A stretch of DNA of 64,000 bases from Stieleria varia (GTDB lineage: Bacteria; Planctomycetota; Planctomycetia; Pirellulales; Pirellulaceae), in NCBI RefSeq assembly GCF_038443385.1, contig NZ_CP151726.1, positions 2,232,001 to 2,296,000 of the forward strand, written 5' to 3'. The notes under the pieces are model-generated. The model saw only the letters and a list, made by a program, of their open reading frames with translations. It was not told the origin of the DNA and ran no database searches. Shown here one piece after another: positions 48,771 through 56,742 of this stretch. The translations under genes and the position numbers were made by a program. How positions within the stretch are numbered: position 1 is the first letter of the stretch; every line of letters starts with the position of its first letter.

Positions 48771-50384
48771 AAGCAACCCAGCTGAATACGCAATTTCGTT
48801 GGATCTATCCTAACGATATCACATTTCGCCATTCACTCGACTGAATCGAAGTCTGCCGAAGCAAACTCTTCAACACCCAAGCAATTGACTAGCACAGAAT
48901 CCTGTCAGATTCGTTATTCTAATGTGTCGACCACAACTACCCAGCCAGCAAGCTGACTCGAGCAACCGCAATCGACAACGCTTCCGAAGAACTATTTGTA
49001 GTCACCAAATTCAATTACCTTGCAACGCTCTTGCGAGTACTGCGGTGGTAACTAAACGTGGCGATCAATAGATGCCAATTACCGAACAACCAAATTGTCA
49101 AAAATCAATGCCTTGTCGGGCCTCCGTTGGGAGGCAAAACAAGGGACGCTGCTGATGGGCAGCCGTTCGACACAAGAGCCATTGATGACTGGTGTGTCGG
49201 GCGGTCGCTCACAAGCGAGGGCGAAGATTAGCGACGGCGAATGTTGCCGTCAACCGAGCTTCGCATGAAATCTGAAAGAAAGTTTTCTCTCCGATTTCAA
49301 CCCTCCCTGGCGGTCTCCAACGTGCGTCGGATGATGTCTGCCAGCGAGAAAGGAAAGATACCGGGGAAGTTCTGCCGGTCAACCGCTGATGGCCAAAAGT
49401 TGGCAAATTTTTCAGCAAGTCGTTTTTCGGCACGTTTTTCGCGTCAAAGGACACTTTCCGTTCTCGTCTCTCCCGGCTCAACCGACCGTTTTGGCCTCGG
49501 GAATCTAGTTCATCGGTCCCGCAGATCGGTTTCGTGAGTTCATTTCTGCTCAATTCACTCTGCACTCTGAGTCGCTGCAGTGAGCGGAATCCTCCGCTGC
49601 GCCGGCTTCATTGGCCAAAGATGAGAGTGAAGGTGTCCTGGGCAATTTCGGGAGCAGCCGGATTCTCCACGTCTTTGTACCATCCATTGGTCACCAAAGA
49701 TTTGCATCAGTGATTGCTATTCACTGAGCTGATGTTCTGAAAACTCCGTCCGAATGAGAGGCAGGTAGGGAATCATTTCGAGCATTTGATCTCTTTGTTC
49801 TGTCATGAGCTCAGAGCGATTGGTCGCGTTTCAGCCGGCGATCCAGGTCAACCAGGATCAGTTCAGCCAGATTCGCGAGGAGCGTTTTGTACTCGATTGG
49901 GAGAAAGGTCGTCGATTGAAGCAGAGCTACCCGATTCCCAAGCCGCAGCTCCCAATCGCCTGCAGATTCGCCTTAGATACCGGTGTATTTCGGAGAATTG
50001 GTCTGAGCGAGTGTCTTGCAAATGCATGTCAGATCGCATGATGAAGCGATACGTTGGCAACCAAAACGATCAGTGGCCCCCCGTTCGCCGCGGTTATTCA
50101 TGAGAAAAGCCGCTGGACGTAAGGCCATGGGTTTTTCACACGGTTAGCCCGAATCATTCATGCGGATGTTTGATTTTAGCGCAAACAGATTCTTGACAAT
50201 GAGTTGTGACATCGTCGGGTTATGAATCATCTGGGCTAGCACAGTGAGGCCATGGCGTGGCCGAAAGTATCGGTAGGGAAACTGCGTCCAGAATGTCTTC
50301 AACGCTGGTCGAGGATTGGCCGAATTGCGGCGTCACAGACGCGTATTGTCGCGAGAATGTTCCCGATTGACGCCGGTGTAAACG
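48771..50384. other. Long spacer upstream of 23S, no supported gene
   Basis: About 1.6 kb between the 23S 5' end and the tRNA terminator. It should contain the rRNA promoter and leader on the minus strand. Short frames (for example 49241-49537 plus and 49209-49565 minus, which overlap each other) have no motif and poor composition. I could not identify a 16S remnant, a tRNA or a clear promoter. Confidence 0.5.
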
Positions 50385-50424
50385 AAAAAAGCCATTTGTC
50401 ACCTGGTGACAAATGGCTTTTTTT
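50385..50424 (-). terminator. Terminator after the tRNA pair
   Basis: GCCATTTGTCACC pairs with GGTGACAAATGGC, with A-run and T-run on the two sides. On the minus strand it lies 4 bp after tRNA-Ala, so the tRNA transcript ends here and does not reach 23S. Confidence 0.9.
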
Positions 50425-50427
50425 AGA

Positions 50428-50500
50428 TGGAGGTAGACGGACTTGAACCGACGACATCCTGCTTGCAAAGCAGGCGCTCTCCCAACTGAGCTATACCCCC
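50428..50500 (-). tRNA. tRNA-Ala (anticodon UGC)
   Basis: 73 nt, starts GGGGGTATAGCTCAG and ends TCTACCTCCA; CCA is not encoded. The anticodon stem-loop CTGCTTTGCAAGCAG gives TGC. The acceptor stem pairs fully, allowing one G-T. Confidence 0.97.
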
Positions 50501-50590
50501 TCCTGCACCCGCGAACGGGTACACTTGAGACTCCTAGAATCTCACAATTCTTCTTCGCCGCCAAGGGCGAAACCGCCAATGAAGGCGAGA

Positions 50591-50664
50591 TGGGCGTGCC
50601 AGAACTCGAATCTGGGACCTCGTCGTTATCAGCGACGCGCTCTAACCAACTGAGCTACACGCCC
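50591..50664 (-). tRNA. tRNA-Ile (anticodon GAU)
   Basis: 74 nt, starts GGGCGTGTAGCTCAG and ends GGCACGCCCA; anticodon loop CTGATAA gives GAT. It lies 90 bp upstream of tRNA-Ala in the same direction. In most bacteria this tRNA-Ile/tRNA-Ala pair sits inside the 16S-23S spacer. Confidence 0.97.
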
Positions 50665-50921
50665 GAATCCTGAACTGCTTTGCGTCGGCCCACAAGTGGA
50701 CTTTCTCAAATCAGTTCCCCACACCAATTCAGGTGTGAATCGCAGAGTGTACGCAAAGTCGTTTTCCTGTCAAAGGGAAGACGCCAAGAGTTTTTCGCCC
50801 AATCTCTGTCGAAGTTGTTCTTTCGGCACGCTACCCATGTTTGCTTAAATCGACATTTTCCTGAACCCCCAGGTTCGTGCAAAATAGCGACTGGGCCGAG
50901 AATCCTGTTTGAGGCCCGAAA

Positions 50922-50949
50922 ATTGACGCGTCAATCAACGCGTCAATCA
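50922..50949. promoter_or_regulatory. Palindrome plus 12-bp direct repeat, possible operator
   Basis: The 14-bp perfect palindrome ATTGACGCGTCAAT (50922-50935) overlaps a direct repeat of ACGCGTCAATCA (50926-50937 and 50938-50949). It lies 100 bp before the thioredoxin-like gene and about 260 bp before tRNA-Ile on the other strand. Nothing else is seen in 50665-51048. Confidence 0.4.
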
Positions 50950-51048
50950 GCACTGAAATCAACGTTTTTCCCTGTTTTGGATGGCTTGCGAGCTGCTTCA
51001 CAACCGGGTTCACCCTTTCGAGTCACTTCACTACCGGACAAAAACTTC

Positions 51049-52980
51049 ATGACGGATCGAAAAAAAAGCCGCTGCACCGCCCGGTTCCCGCTGGCCTCTA
51101 CCGCCCGGCTCTCGCTGACATTGCTGGCCGGCCTACTGGCTTCCACGGCCGGATTTGCCGCCCCGCCCTCGGCTGCGGAGGCCCTGAAATTGACGCCGGT
51201 TCAAGCGGACGTGCGTTACGAACAGGTCCCCACAGAGGAATTGTCCACCTGCGTCGTACGCGATATCGACATCAAAGGCTGGACGGGCTGGGAAGTGGCC
51301 AGCGGTGACGGCACCGTTTTGCGACGTTTTGCTGACACCAACGCCGACAACAAGATCGACTTGTGGTGCTATTTCAACCAAGGCATTGAGGTCTACCGCG
51401 ACATCGACGGCAACTACAACCGCAGCCCCGATCAATATCGCTGGCTCGGCACCGAAGGCACCCGCTGGGGCTTGGACGAAAACGAAGACGGAAAGATCGA
51501 TCTGTGGAAGCGGATTTCCGCCGAAGAAGTCACGGCCGAATTGGTGCGTGCACTGGGAGAAGCCGATCCGGTTCGCTTCACACGTCTGCTGGCCACCCCC
51601 GGAGACCTGACCAACGCCGGCGTCTCTGCGGACGCGGCCGAGCGTTTGGTCGATCGCATGAAACGTGCCGCAGCTGATTTCACCGGCTTGGCGAAACGTC
51701 AAACGACCATCGGGCCGGAGACCCAGTGGGTGCAGTTCGCCGCTCCCGCCCCCGCCGTGATCCCCTCGGGAACCGATGGCGCTACGTCAGATCTGGTGGT
51801 CTACGAAAATGTCGTTGCGATGTACGAAACGAAGAAAACGCCTGGCCAGTTGCTGGTCGGTTCGATGATCCAAGTCGGTGACGCATGGCGATTGGTCGGG
51901 CTGCCCAGTATCGGCACCGATGGCGAGCCCGTCGCACAGTCCGCTGGCGTTTTTCTGTCTCCAGGTCTCTCCTCCGGCGGCACCGGCGCGCTCGGCTCGC
52001 CGGCCGACGACGCGACACAGCGATTGGTCGCCACCCTCGAAAAATTGGACCAGCAACTCCTGACCGCTGGCGACAGCGACGCGTCTAAACTGCACGCCGC
52101 CCGCGCCGATGTGGTGGAGCGATTGATCGCCGCGGCCGGCAACAAGCTCGATCGGGAAACGTGGACACGTCAGTTGGTCGACACCGTCAGCGTGGCCACC
52201 CAAAGCGGCAAATACCCCGAAGGCTTGGCTCGATTGGCCAAGGTTTCGGCAACCTACTGCGAGGGCAACGAGACCCTGGCGGCGTACGCGGACTACCAGA
52301 CGATCGCGACGGAGTACGTGACCCGTCAAACGAAGGACGCTGATTTCGAAAAAGTGCAAACCTGGTACTTGGAGTCCCTGGAAAAATTCGTCAAACGCTA
52401 CCCACGCACCAATGAGTCCGCCCAAGCGATGTTGCAATTGGCGCTCAGCAAAGAGTTCGAGGACAAAGAACGCGAGGCCCTGGGGTACTACAAAACGGTG
52501 GCCACGGAGTTCACCGGCACCGACATGGGTAAAAAGGCCGCCGGCGCGGTTCGCCGCTTGGAGTCGATCGGTAAACCTGTCGAATTGCAAGGCAAGACGA
52601 TCGGCGGCGACGCGTTTCAACTTTCCAAGTACCGCGGACGCCCCGTGGTGCTGCACTACTGGGCGACCTGGTGTGAGCCATGCAAACAAGACATGGTTCT
52701 GCTGCGTCGCCTGCAAGCACGCTACAAAAGCGTCGGTTTGACCTTGGTCGGTATCAACGTCGATGCCTCTCGCGCCGACGCGGAAGGATTCCTCAAGGCC
52801 AACCCGTTGACTTGGGTGCAGTTGTTCGAGGAAGGCGGCTTGGAGTCGAGCCCACTGTCCAACGCGTTCGGCGTGCAAACGTTGCCGACGATGATGCTGA
52901 TCGACAAGCAAGGCAATATGGCCCGGCACAACGTCCGTGCCGCCGAATTGGACGCGGAAATCGAAAAGATCGTGAAGTGA
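51049..52980 (+). CDS. Exported TlpA-type thioredoxin-fold protein with EF-hand-like loops
   Basis: A 643-residue protein. The signal peptide is at residues 1-38 (STAGFA end). Two calcium-loop-like motifs, DTNADNKIDLW near residue 97 and DENEDGKIDLW near 144, follow. A helical middle section (about 325-500) looks like TPR-type repeats. The C-terminal 140 residues are a TlpA/ResA-like thioredoxin domain with WATWCEPCK near 540 and the cis-Pro region FGVQTLPTMML near 610. It would reduce or exchange disulfides outside the cytoplasm. The frame is open from 50680, but the ATG at 51049 directly precedes a normal signal peptide. Confidence 0.85.
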   Translation: MTDRKKSRCTARFPLASTARLSLTLLAGLLASTAGFAAPPSAAEALKLTPVQADVRYEQVPTEELSTCVVRDIDIKGWTGWEVASGDGTVLRRFADTNADNKIDLWCYFNQGIEVYRDIDGNYNRSPDQYRWLGTEGTRWGLDENEDGKIDLWKRISAEEVTAELVRALGEADPVRFTRLLATPGDLTNAGVSADAAERLVDRMKRAAADFTGLAKRQTTIGPETQWVQFAAPAPAVIPSGTDGATSDLVVYENVVAMYETKKTPGQLLVGSMIQVGDAWRLVGLPSIGTDGEPVAQSAGVFLSPGLSSGGTGALGSPADDATQRLVATLEKLDQQLLTAGDSDASKLHAARADVVERLIAAAGNKLDRETWTRQLVDTVSVATQSGKYPEGLARLAKVSATYCEGNETLAAYADYQTIATEYVTRQTKDADFEKVQTWYLESLEKFVKRYPRTNESAQAMLQLALSKEFEDKEREALGYYKTVATEFTGTDMGKKAAGAVRRLESIGKPVELQGKTIGGDAFQLSKYRGRPVVLHYWATWCEPCKQDMVLLRRLQARYKSVGLTLVGINVDASRADAEGFLKANPLTWVQLFEEGGLESSPLSNAFGVQTLPTMMLIDKQGNMARHNVRAAELDAEIEKIVK

Positions 52981-53026
52981 GATTGAACTGATTTCAGTCA
53001 AGCGTCCACCACGCGTCGCAACGTCA

Positions 53027-53056
53027 AGCGGGAGCCTCCACGGCTCCCGCTTTTTT
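53027..53056 (+). terminator. Terminator after the TlpA-type gene
   Basis: AGCGGGAGCC and its complement around a 4-base loop, followed by T residues, 47 bp after the stop. Confidence 0.92.
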
Positions 53057-53174
53057 CATGGAAGCGTTTAGCGTGACTCGGTGGTCTACACGGGGATCTC
53101 GGGAAAGACCGCCGTGCCCATCATTGATCAATGCGACGTCCAAGCCAACGTGAAAGGAAGCTTTTTAGCTTTTT

Positions 53175-53490
53175 GGTGCCACCCACCAATCTTATAGGCT
53201 CGCCATGGCTTTGGGGTTCGAAAAGGGGAAGGGGGTTTTAAAACGAGTTTCGTTTTGTGGGTCGCACCATTTGGCCTTAAGTTGGAGTCTAGCCTTTAGG
53301 CGATTGAGCACTGGACTCCAACATGACTGGATTCTTTGGATGCGGTGAGTCGTTGAGATTGTTTGGGCAGCATTGGTTCCCGCCGGCCGGTAGCAAACGT
53401 CTTGGCTCACTGGCGAGGCCGACTACCTGTGACGCGATGAACGAGAGATCTTTTAGGGAAAGTATTTTAACGCGCGAGATGAGTTCGAGA
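53175..53490. repeat. 480-bp TIR element, rearranged copy A
   Basis: The left terminal repeat GGTGCCACCCACCAA (53175-53189) is intact, but part of the interior is missing or replaced around 53215-53270 and the right end is missing. At the break points a polypurine sequence GAAAAGGGGAAGGGGG is present (53220 and 53490). The remaining sequence matches copies B and C closely (for example TTTAGGCGATTGAGCACTGG). Confidence 0.75.
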
Positions 53491-53774
53491 AAAGGGGAAG
53501 GGGGTTTTAAGGCAGTTCACGCAGAAGCCCCGCGGGTTGCCAGTCACACTCCCTCGATGTTTAACACGATGGACGACCGCACAAAAACTGGCAAAAACGA
53601 AAAGATGTTTCACAAATCCGCGTTGGAAATGTGGGTAAAGACAAGGCTGTCGCCGTCGGCTCACAATTGATAAACAGTGCCTAACGTAGCGACACCCCAA
53701 CTCTTGAACTGCACGATGCACTATAATTTGCGTTTTGTGAATTCTAGCGTTCCTATTTGGGTCCTATCAGCGTG

Positions 53775-54365
53775 ATGACAACAAAAGTGATTCGTTGCCC
53801 GTCCTGCGAGAACGTCATGCGAATTCCCAGTGGCAGCGAAGACCGAATACGGTGTCTGACGTGCCAAACCTTGCTGCAAATCCCTGATCGACAGACGAAC
53901 CTATTGCCAGTGTCTGGTCTCGATCACCCTGCAGAAGTTCAGCCGGTCCAAAACCCCTATGCGACAGGTTCGACGACTCCAGAGATTCCGAATGGACAGC
54001 CTCCCTCGGTCTCTTACTGTTGGAGTCTCGTTGCGTTCACATTCGTGGGATCGACTGTGCTTACCGTCGTGGTCTATTTGCTTTCTTCTCAGCTAGCCGT
54101 TGTCCTCGCGGCAGCCGTGATCGGTATTGGTAGCGTGGTCACGATCGTCTCCGCTATTCGTATTGTTGTCCTCGCGTTCAAACGAGATGTGTCTCAGGGG
54201 CTAATGTGCGTTGTATTTCCTTTCTACGTCATGAAGTACATGTTTCGCGACTGGCAACGGACTTGGTTTACGAGCATGTTTCTATTGTGTGCGACCATCG
54301 CAATGCTGGGTTGCGCCTCGGGTATGATCCTCGGCTTCCTTGTTGATGTCGTCATGCATCACTGA
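53775..54365 (+). CDS. Membrane protein with N-terminal zinc ribbon
   Basis: A 196-residue protein. Two CxxC pairs (RCPSCENVM near residue 7 and RCLTCQTLL near 26) make a zinc-ribbon-like head. Three or four hydrophobic segments follow (about 85-105, 107-135, 145-160 and 165-190). No function can be given. I start at the ATG at 53775; a TTG at 53757 is in frame. It sits between repeat copies A and B. Confidence 0.6.
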   Translation: MTTKVIRCPSCENVMRIPSGSEDRIRCLTCQTLLQIPDRQTNLLPVSGLDHPAEVQPVQNPYATGSTTPEIPNGQPPSVSYCWSLVAFTFVGSTVLTVVVYLLSSQLAVVLAAAVIGIGSVVTIVSAIRIVVLAFKRDVSQGLMCVVFPFYVMKYMFRDWQRTWFTSMFLLCATIAMLGCASGMILGFLVDVVMHH

Positions 54366-54455
54366 GTCCTGTGTTTTCAGAATCGCAAAAAGGGGAAAGA
54401 ACGCGAAAAGGGGAAGGGGGTTTTAAGACGAGTTCGCTGACGAGGCCAAAAAAAA

Positions 54456-54827
54456 CTACGGTTCCAAACGCTCGTTCGAATTAGTTGACAGGACGACATT
54501 TGATTTGCTCAACTGACCAAAATCGCTATCTGATCTAACCGTATCTTGAACAAGGTCGACGAGGTTGTCGGCGTATTTGTCAGGTGGCGAGCTAGCTAAA
54601 TTAATTTTCCATAGGTATAAGTGAACGCGTTCACTAACTGTCAACAACCGTGCACCGTTACGCTCCGCCACATCGATCGGGGGCAAACGCTTGTTCTGCC
54701 AAACGGTTTGCGATAGGCGGCACAGACATAGCACAGCGGTGAGCAAAAGCAGCATACCAAATCGAATTTTGAATTCGTATTTCCTGCTTCTACTGTCTTT
54801 CGTTTCTCTACTCGTCATCATCATCAT
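54456..54827 (-). CDS. Small hypothetical protein with one membrane segment
   Basis: A 123-residue frame: a basic N-terminus, one hydrophobic segment (about 25-40), then a soluble tail. No family recognised. Length and composition are acceptable for a gene, but there is no independent support. Confidence 0.35.
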   Translation of the reverse strand: MMMMTSRETKDSRSRKYEFKIRFGMLLLLTAVLCLCRLSQTVWQNKRLPPIDVAERNGARLLTVSERVHLYLWKINLASSPPDKYADNLVDLVQDTVRSDSDFGQLSKSNVVLSTNSNERLEP

Positions 54828-55229
54828 CCGGTAAAGCAGGCAAATCAGTGGTTATGACCGAATTGTCAATGACGCCGCCCAGTTTCCACTTATAAGCCTT
54901 CGTCGTTTCCAGTCTATCATCCTTGCTTTTTGGTGCCACCCACCAATCTTATAGGCTCGCCATGGCTCTGGGTATTTGTGTGCCGACTGCGACGCATCGC
55001 ATTTCCACCGTGTGCCCACATCGGTCACCACGAGACAGGCCTTCAATCGCTGTTGACGATCAGCCTCTCAAACATCCGTTTTGTGCGTGGCACCAACTGG
55101 CCTTTAGTTGGAGTCTAGCCTTTAGGCGATTGAGCACTGGTGCAGTTCAGGTTCGAGCGGCTCAAGCCTGGACTCCAACATGACTGGATTCTTTGGATGC
55201 GGTGAGTCGTTGAGAACGTGTTTTGAAAT

Positions 55230-56024
55230 TCAGTTTTCGGCCCTTGCCAGCCGTCGGGTCATGAGGTCGATCATTGCGATGTAGATGGCTGCTTCGGAAT
55301 TTTCAGTGAGTCTTTCGTAGTCTTTTGAAAGCCGACGATGTCGATTTAACCATGCGAATGTGCGTTCAACAATCCATCTCTTTGGTAGGACAACGAATCC
55401 TTTCACATTGACCGGACGGAGTACTGTTTGCAGTACCACTCGGCAGGTTTCTTTCGCCCAAGCCGGCAACCCACATTTGCCGTAGGCACTGTCGGCAAAG
55501 ACAACCTTCAAACGTCGATACGTTTCTTTGATGCGATGAAATACGAAATGTGCTCCTTCGTAATCCTGAAGATTTGCAGCATGAACAACGACCACCAGAA
55601 CCATCCCAAGCGTATCGACAGCGATGTGGCGTTTTCTCCCGGTCACCTTTTTCCCCGCGTCGTATTCGCATTGCTCACCACCCTCAGCGGATTTGACAGA
55701 CTGGCTGTCAATGATGGCGGCAGTTGGCGTGGGCTTCTTCCCAGCAGCTTTGCGTACCTTTTCTCGAAGTTTGTCGTGGATCTTTTTCCAGGTGCCGTCG
55801 ATTCGCCACCGTCGGAAAACCCCGTACACAGTATTCCAGTTGGGAAAATCACTCGGCAAGTATCGCCATTGGCACCCAGTCCGATTCCAATACAGAATCG
55901 CATTGATGATCTCTCGTCGATTAATTGGCTTTCGCCCAAGACGTTTGGGCTTCGGCAAAAGACGACGAATCAATTGCCATTGTTTTTCAGTGAGGTTACT
56001 GGCATATTCCTTGCCTGGTGACAT
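55230..56024 (-). CDS. IS5-family transposase
   Basis: A 264-residue DDE transposase. The N-terminal DUF4096-like region (LTEKQWQLIRRLLPKPKRLGRKP, then NAILYWNRTGCQWRYLPSDFP near residue 42) is followed by catalytic Asp in AIIDSQSVKSAE near 105, Asp in VVFADSAYGKCGLP near 175, and Glu in RWIVERTFAWLNRHRRLSKDYE near 215-235. Intact, in one frame. The ribosome-binding site GGAG lies 9 bp before the ATG and sits in the arm of a hairpin (56023-56036 with 56061-56074). Confidence 0.95.
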   Translation of the reverse strand: MSPGKEYASNLTEKQWQLIRRLLPKPKRLGRKPINRREIINAILYWNRTGCQWRYLPSDFPNWNTVYGVFRRWRIDGTWKKIHDKLREKVRKAAGKKPTPTAAIIDSQSVKSAEGGEQCEYDAGKKVTGRKRHIAVDTLGMVLVVVVHAANLQDYEGAHFVFHRIKETYRRLKVVFADSAYGKCGLPAWAKETCRVVLQTVLRPVNVKGFVVLPKRWIVERTFAWLNRHRRLSKDYERLTENSEAAIYIAMIDLMTRRLARAEN

Positions 56025-56074
56025 CGCTACAGCTCCATCCTTGGGATTTAAATTGCACCCGGAGCTGTAGCGAT
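56023..56074 (-). promoter_or_regulatory. Hairpin covering the transposase ribosome-binding site
   Basis: ATCGCTACAGCTCC and its exact complement around a 24-base loop. One arm includes the transposase start codon region, and the other the upstream part; the SD-like GGAG falls in the arm. RNA coming from outside the element would fold this way and hide the start. Confidence 0.55.
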
Positions 56075-56359
56075 TTTTATGCGCTCAACGCAATTTCAAA
56101 ACACGTTCTGAGATCGTTTGAGCAGCATTGGTTCTCGCCAGTCGGTAGCGAACGTCTTGGCTCACTGGCGAGGTCACACTACGTGTGACGCGATGAGCGA
56201 GAGATCATTTAGGGAAAGTGATTTTGGCGTGCGATATGAGTTGAAGCGAAGCGGATTCCTGTCGGGAGCGCTCGGCCGATTGGGTGAATGTTCAGTTGGT
56301 GGGTGGCACCATTTGGTCGCACCATTTGGCCCGTATCGGCGTCCGACTTCTTTTCCCGT

Positions 56360-56695
56360 TCACGCAACAAGAGAAAGTACGATGACTGCGCAAACCAACA
56401 CTGTGTTGAATATCCGAGAATCGTAGATGCTACCTTGACAGAAAAGCGAAGCAAAAAAAACAACGATCGTTAGAACAGCGCCGACAAAGCCAGCTCGCAG
56501 AATATGCATTTGAATTGATTCTGCTCGAAAAACTCCAAGGCAAGTTTCAACAAGGCTGATATCTGCAAACGTTTTTCCGCCTCTCCCTGCAGATGCAACA
56601 AAGATATGTATCATCAAGAACGCACACAAAGTGACTCCAATCAACGCATACACAGCATCTTGTATCGCTTTTAGCAGGTTATGATGGATTTTCAC
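56360..56695 (-). CDS. Small membrane protein, function unknown
   Basis: A 111-residue protein with three hydrophobic segments (about 13-35, 64-84 and 92-110). It follows the WD40 gene by 47 bp on the same strand and could be co-transcribed with it. No family recognised. The end is close to the right end of repeat copy B. Confidence 0.45.
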   Translation of the reverse strand: MKIHHNLLKAIQDAVYALIGVTLCAFLMIHIFVASAGRGGKTFADISLVETCLGVFRAESIQMHILRAGFVGAVLTIVVFFASLFCQGSIYDSRIFNTVLVCAVIVLSLVA

Positions 56696-56742
56696 GGGTA
56701 CGCGAAAAAAGGGAGGGCAGGAGTTAAAGCGGGCACTATACG

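Larger units (their letters stand above)
55214..56108 (-). mobile_element. Complete IS5-family insertion sequence, 895 bp
   Basis: The ends are exact 17-bp inverted repeats GAACGTGTTTTGAAATT (55214-55230 and 56092-56108). A TGA trinucleotide flanks both ends (55211-55213 and 56109-56111), and the uninterrupted copy C has a single TGA at that point. A 3-bp TNA target duplicate fits the IS1031-type group of the IS5 family. One intact transposase gene fills the element, so it may still be active. Confidence 0.95.
54932..56310. repeat. 480-bp TIR element copy B, split by an insertion sequence
   Basis: Terminal inverted repeats GGTGCCACCCACCAA (54932-54946) and its exact complement (56296-56310). 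Without the IS and one target duplicate, the copy is about 481 bp and nearly identical to copy C (59419-59902). The insertion point is after 55213. Confidence 0.9.

Noticed and set aside
49209-49565. Overlapping frames on both strands (118 and 98 codons)
   Set aside because: They overlap each other, have no motif and lie in the probable rRNA leader region.
54923-55183. Short frame nearly identical to one at 59417-59671 (about 85 codons)
   Set aside because: Both lie inside copies B and C of the TIR element, and small indels shift the frame between copies, so the repetition comes from the element and not from a conserved protein.
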